In this document: piece by piece, positions 59,881-64,000 of the stretch
Numbering within the stretch: the stretch's first letter is position 1
How the letters are laid out: every line of letters begins with the position of its first letter
From: Galbula dea
Lineage: Eukaryota; Chordata; Aves; Piciformes; Galbulidae
Length of the DNA: 64,000 nucleotides
Assembly (NCBI GenBank): GCA_013399015.1
Contig: VWZX01002400.1
Coordinates: 62,001-126,000 of the forward strand
Reading direction: 5' to 3'
Position numbers and translations under genes: made by a program
The notes under the pieces: model-generated
What the model was told of the DNA's origin: nothing
The model's input: the letters and a program-made list of their open reading frames with translations, nothing else
Databases searched by the model: none

Positions 59881-62800
59881 CTACCTGCCCTGCTGACATG
59901 GCTGGGACAGAATCCGGTTAGCGCTGCTTTGCCTAATCCCTGCGCTCCCTTGGCGGCATTGCATAAACGGCAGTAGAACTCTCCTGAGCTCTTCTTCCTC
60001 TGTCACTTGCTGAATCTTGGAATTTTTTAAAATCATCAGTTTCCTTCTTCATTCCTTCAGCCACAACATTGTCACCTTTGCTATCACACAGACCCTGCTC
60101 TCCTCCGCAGTTTCTTACGCCATTTGCATCCTATTGAAATTCACTGAAAAAGCTACTCAGCTCTCCTGAATCCCACTAGCAGGTGACAACATGGGAATGG
60201 ATAAAGACAGACGCTAACTGGGCATTTAAAATTGGGATTTTGGTTAGTAACTGAACTATAACAGTTCATTTGTTTGACTCCATTGATTAATTTGGTTCCC
60301 AGCTTGTTGTTGGTTCTCTTATTGCATCAGCTTTACATTCCATCTTGTAAGATCACTGCAAGAGCATTGGGAAAGGAAGCTGCTTGACTTTGCTCGGGAT
60401 GTCTGTTGTGCAAATAAAAAGCAGTAACTAACTTGCACAACACGGATCAGCACTGCAATTTCACTGAGTTTTATGGTCTAATAAAGGAATATTATTTTTC
60501 TGCAGTGAAGAGCTACTAAACCCTTGTTGCTGGTTTTATAGCTGATGTTTCATTGGTGTTACAAGTATAAATGACACAGGAATGAGCACACAGGTGTGCA
60601 GGACGATACTGACAATGCAACTGTGGACTGCAAGGCAGCCAGTTTGGATTGCCTGTATAAAATGTTTGATTGGTATTAGAATGACACTGGATTGGATTGA
60701 TGGAAGTACATTTTTTCCCCAGTCTGTCAGGTGTGAGAGTTTGAGAAAATTGTGTCAAATCAGAGAGCCTTATTTTTATCAGACAACAGGGGGCAAATTA
60801 CTCTATGTGAAGCCTAGATTTTTCAGTCTGATTCTTCAGATTCCAGCTGCTATGCTAAAAGGTAGAATTTCTCCTTTTTGTTAAAGCTAATCTAGGCAAG
60901 CTTAAAAAACCCCCCCTGTTTTCTGACTCTGTCTTGGGATCTTGGACTCTCTTAGGACTGGGCATTCCTATCAAGGAAACCAAGTGTGGAGTTACTTCTC
61001 CCCAGTTTTCCATGGGTTTATTAAGGCCAAACCCAAGGACTAAAGAACCTACTAGAATTAGACTCTCCTATCAGTACTTAGTGTACAAGGAGCCATTTAG
61101 AGAGTTTGGGAGATGCTTGCTTAGCCACTATCCTCCTCTATGAGCAGTCCTCAGGGGAGTTATTCTAACTTTCTGTGCTGTCATTACTGTATCTTCTTAC
61201 AGTGTATTCCTATTTTACCTCTGTGTTTGTTTTGGATTTCCCTCAAATACAGTTCAATGTAAGTATGATGCAGAGCTTTTATACCTTGTCTAACTGGAGA
61301 CTTTTACAGAAGCCTTCATTTCTTTTACCTTTAACAGGGGAAGATTTTGGAGAAGACTGGGCTTTGCAGTCAGATCTCTTTTGGCCGATATGTACGACAG
61401 GGACGGAAACTAGGGGTGGATCCAAAGCTCTTCATCCAGGATCTGCAGTTTAACAAAGTACCTGTGAGGGTTTATCAGCCTAAAGCTACCTCTGATGGGC
61501 GAAGGAGAGGCATCATCTTCTTTCATGGAGGAGGCTGGGTATTTGGAAGTCTTGGTAAGATATTTCCTGAAGGAATAAGAATAACGTAGAGAGAACATTC
61601 TGATGTTTTTATACAATTGAAATAAGAGGAGGTTCCAGCATGTGATTTGGGAGGAACTCTGAAGACAAAGATGTGCCTTTCTGGAATGAACATTCCTTAG
61701 CTGTCACAAAGATTTGCAGTACCAAAGTTCTGATGAGAATGTTTCTTTTCCAGATACCTATGAAAAAGTATGCCGCTACCTGGCCAGAGAAAGTGAATCC
61801 GTAGTGGTGTCTGTTCAGTAAGTGAACCCTACCCACTTCTATTATTTGGAGATTAGTGTTGCTGCACTGGGTTTGGAGATGTTCTTTTTGCAGAGAAATT
61901 TCTGTAGAAATCAGGGAAGTCCCTAAAGAGACAAATAGTGATAATGGAGATTTCACAGGGAATGGAGAATACACAGGGAGTCTTGGGCAGACTCTTAATC
62001 AGAAGACAATCCTACTTTACTGAGTCCTTGTGACTGAATACACAATTTACAGCTTATCTGCCATCATTAACTGAGGGCTGCCTGCTTAGGAGTTAATGAA
62101 TGTCCTGACCTGGAGGAAGACTACTCCAAATGATAGGGCTGGATAGGATACCATTTCCTGATTAATACTAATGCCATTTCCTTCTCTTACTTTTGTTGTC
62201 TCTTTTTGTGCACTAGGTATCGTTTAGCTCCTGAACACAAGTACCCTGCTGCGTATGAAGACTGTCTTAATGCCACCATACACTTCATGAAGAACATAGA
62301 GCACTATGGTGTGGATCCTGCCAATGTCATTGTCTGTGGGGACAGTGCTGGGGGCAATCTAGCAGCTGCTGTCAGCCAGACCCTTGCAGGTAGACCAGAC
62401 CTCCCCAAACTCCGTGCTCAGATCTTGATCTACCCAGGCCTTCAGGCACTGGACTTCAATTTGCCATCCTACCACCAGAATCGGGGAGTCCCTTTACTGT
62501 TCCGAGAACGTGCTGCTTTCTTTGCTTTGCAGTACCTCAATGGGCATGCATTGCACATGCAAGAGGTCTTGGAGGGCTCCCATATTCCTCCAGAAATGAG
62601 GCTCAAGTACAGGAAGTGGGTGAGTCCTGACAACATCCCCGAAAAATTTAAGGTCAGAGGTGTGAAGCCACTTAGGCCCACTGATTTTATAGCTGAAGTT
62701 TATGAGACAGTGAAAAGATTCTGTGAGCCCAACCTGTGTCCACTGTTAGCTGAAGATGCTGTTGTCCACCAGCTCCCTGAATCTTTCATCTTGACCTGTG

Positions 62801-62991
62801 AGTATGATGTGCTGAGGGATGATGGCTTGCTTTACAAGAAGAGACTGGAGGACAATGGTGTTCCAGTGACCTGGTACCACCTGGAGGATGGATTCCATGG
62901 AATCATCAGCCTCTATGATTATTGTGGCTTCTCATTTCCATCTGGGAAAAGGGGACTGGACAGCGTTGTTAACTTCCTGAAAAGCTTATAG
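59295..62991 (+). CDS. AADACL4-like serine hydrolase, copy F
   Basis: Exons 59295(?)-59435, 61338-61554, 61754-61817, 62217-62991 (stop TAG), giving about 398 residues if the N is the A of the start codon. Exon 1 (LLPLAALAAALAAVLLGLPG then IPPGVNQPAKL) is a GC-rich, Ala/Leu-rich anchor, shorter than in the siblings (47 against 52-61 residues). Catalytic elements: HGGGW (His about 110), GDSAGG (Ser about 184), DVLRDD (Asp about 338) and DGFHG (His about 368), all intact. The exon 3/4 junction codes Gln (SVQYRLAPEH) where every other copy has Gly, because exon 3 ends CA instead of GG. Exon 4 shares blocks with D (GGNLAAAVSQT, SYHQNRG, KRFCEP, NFLKSL) and others with E (FALQYLNGHALHMQE, SLYDYCGFSF). 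Substrate unknown. Confidence 0.88.
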
Positions 62992-63208
62992 TAAACATCT
63001 TAGATTCCACGAGTCTGTACTTGCCTCAACCTAGGAAAATATCTTTTTAGGATATTTAATATCAGGTGATGGGTAGTCAGTCAAGAGCAGGCATTAACAG
63101 TGATGAACAAGGCTCACTGGAACCTCATTCCAGCTGTTAGTTGGAACATGGACTGCAGACCTTGTACAAGCTCCTACCATGCTGCAAGCCCTGATCTTTA
63201 GCTGTGTC

Positions 63209-63214
63209 AATAAA
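63209..63214 (+). terminator. Poly(A) signal of copy F
   Basis: AATAAA 218 bp after the stop of copy F. Confidence 0.65.
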
Positions 63215-64000
63215 GAGGAACATTACTGTGAACAGACATCCTGGTTTGTCCCACTTGTTTACAACAAAATGCGTCTGTCTATGAAGAGAGCCTGTGTGTG
63301 GTGCCCATATGTGTGGTGTGTTGGTGTAGAGGAGTGTGTCACAGTGTTTTGGGAGGTAGTCTGTGCTCTGATGCTGATCTCTTAAGAGGGAAAAAATCCC
63401 ACCTGCCTTTGGTGGGTTAGGAGCCACTGCTCTGGTCAACATTAACTTATGCAGCCTAGAATGTGGTTACTGGAACAACAGTCACCATGGGAATACCAAA
63501 GCCAGATGGTTCTATGACCATGCAGTTCCACGTTTCTCAGCACACAGGCAGGGAGAAGTGGAGCCCCCTGTGGCCCTAGTATTAGCACTGGAATAATGAG
63601 TAATCTTTCACCCATGTAACTTGAAGGACAGATCCAACAACCAGAGAGTAGTGCTGGTGAGGAAGTGTGATGGCATCGCGAAGTGATGGGCAGGACTGGT
63701 GGAAAATCCAACCCAAATACTCTCCTAAAGTTCTCATTGGAAACTGGCTGGAAGAGAGGGAAAGGGTAAGATCAAGAAAGAAGTGTGAGAGCAGGAGTAG
63801 AGTGAGTTAGAACCAGTGCTGTGGAGGCAGCATACTACTGCAGTCACAAGCTAGAGACCAGGCTCATCTCACAAGAGCAATACAAGGAGAAGGATAAGCA
63901 CCTTGCTTGGCCTGCTTCATTAATTGTGTTGATGATCTGCCAGTCTTCTCTCCAGGCCAGGCCAGAAGGAGTGCCTGAGCTCATGTTCTGTTCTGTGGTT
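63215..64000. other. Flank after copy F, no gene recognised
   Basis: Short open frames only. No further exon of the hydrolase family is visible before the window ends. Confidence 0.5.

Overview
The window looks like bird nuclear DNA. It carries many CR1 (chicken repeat 1) LINE fragments with typical 3' ends, short LTRs that begin TGTCCTGG, and compact introns. It also has the gene order DHRS3 followed by AADACL genes, which I recognise from vertebrate chromosome regions equivalent to human 1p36. The exact bird species cannot be told from the sequence.

Layout. Positions 1-8293 are probably intron 1 of DHRS3, a minus-strand retinal reductase gene. Its first coding exon is 8294-8455, cut by a single N. 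A minus-strand TATA box lies near 9270-9277 and a GC-rich minisatellite at 9475-9690. After about 3.6 kb with no visible gene comes a dispersed repeat interrupted by a CR1 (13316-14275). From 14882 to 19411 there is a plus-strand gene that I assembled from eight exons with matching phases. It would encode a coiled-coil protein of about 507 residues. Its start and coiled coil recall ANKRD26-like proteins, but it has no ankyrin repeats. A solo LTR follows at 20832-21179.

The rest of the window (22265-62991) is a head-to-tail array of six plus-strand genes of the arylacetamide deacetylase-like (AADACL4/AADACL3-type) family, called copies A to F here. Each has four coding exons with the same phases (0, 1, 2). 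Exon 1 holds a membrane anchor. Exon 2 (217 nt) holds the HGG oxyanion motif. Exon 3 is 64 nt. Exon 4 holds the nucleophile GDSxG, the acid (DVLRDD) and the catalytic His. All six frames are open and keep Ser, Asp and His, so all could make active ER-membrane hydrolases. Two subgroups are visible: A, B and C with HGG[C/T/A]G, and D, E and F with HGGGW. Exon 4 of D, E and F is a mosaic of near-identical and diverged blocks, as expected from recent gene conversion.

Promoters differ among copies: A has a TATA box and F sits in a CpG island. E carries an internal CpG-rich island over exon 2. Two single Ns lie in GC-rich first exons (DHRS3 and copy F) and probably mark collapsed or unresolved sequence. 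The items most worth following up are the coiled-coil gene between DHRS3 and the array, the mosaic exon 4s, and the GC-rich exon 2 of copy E. I found no RNA genes, CRISPR arrays or prokaryotic features.
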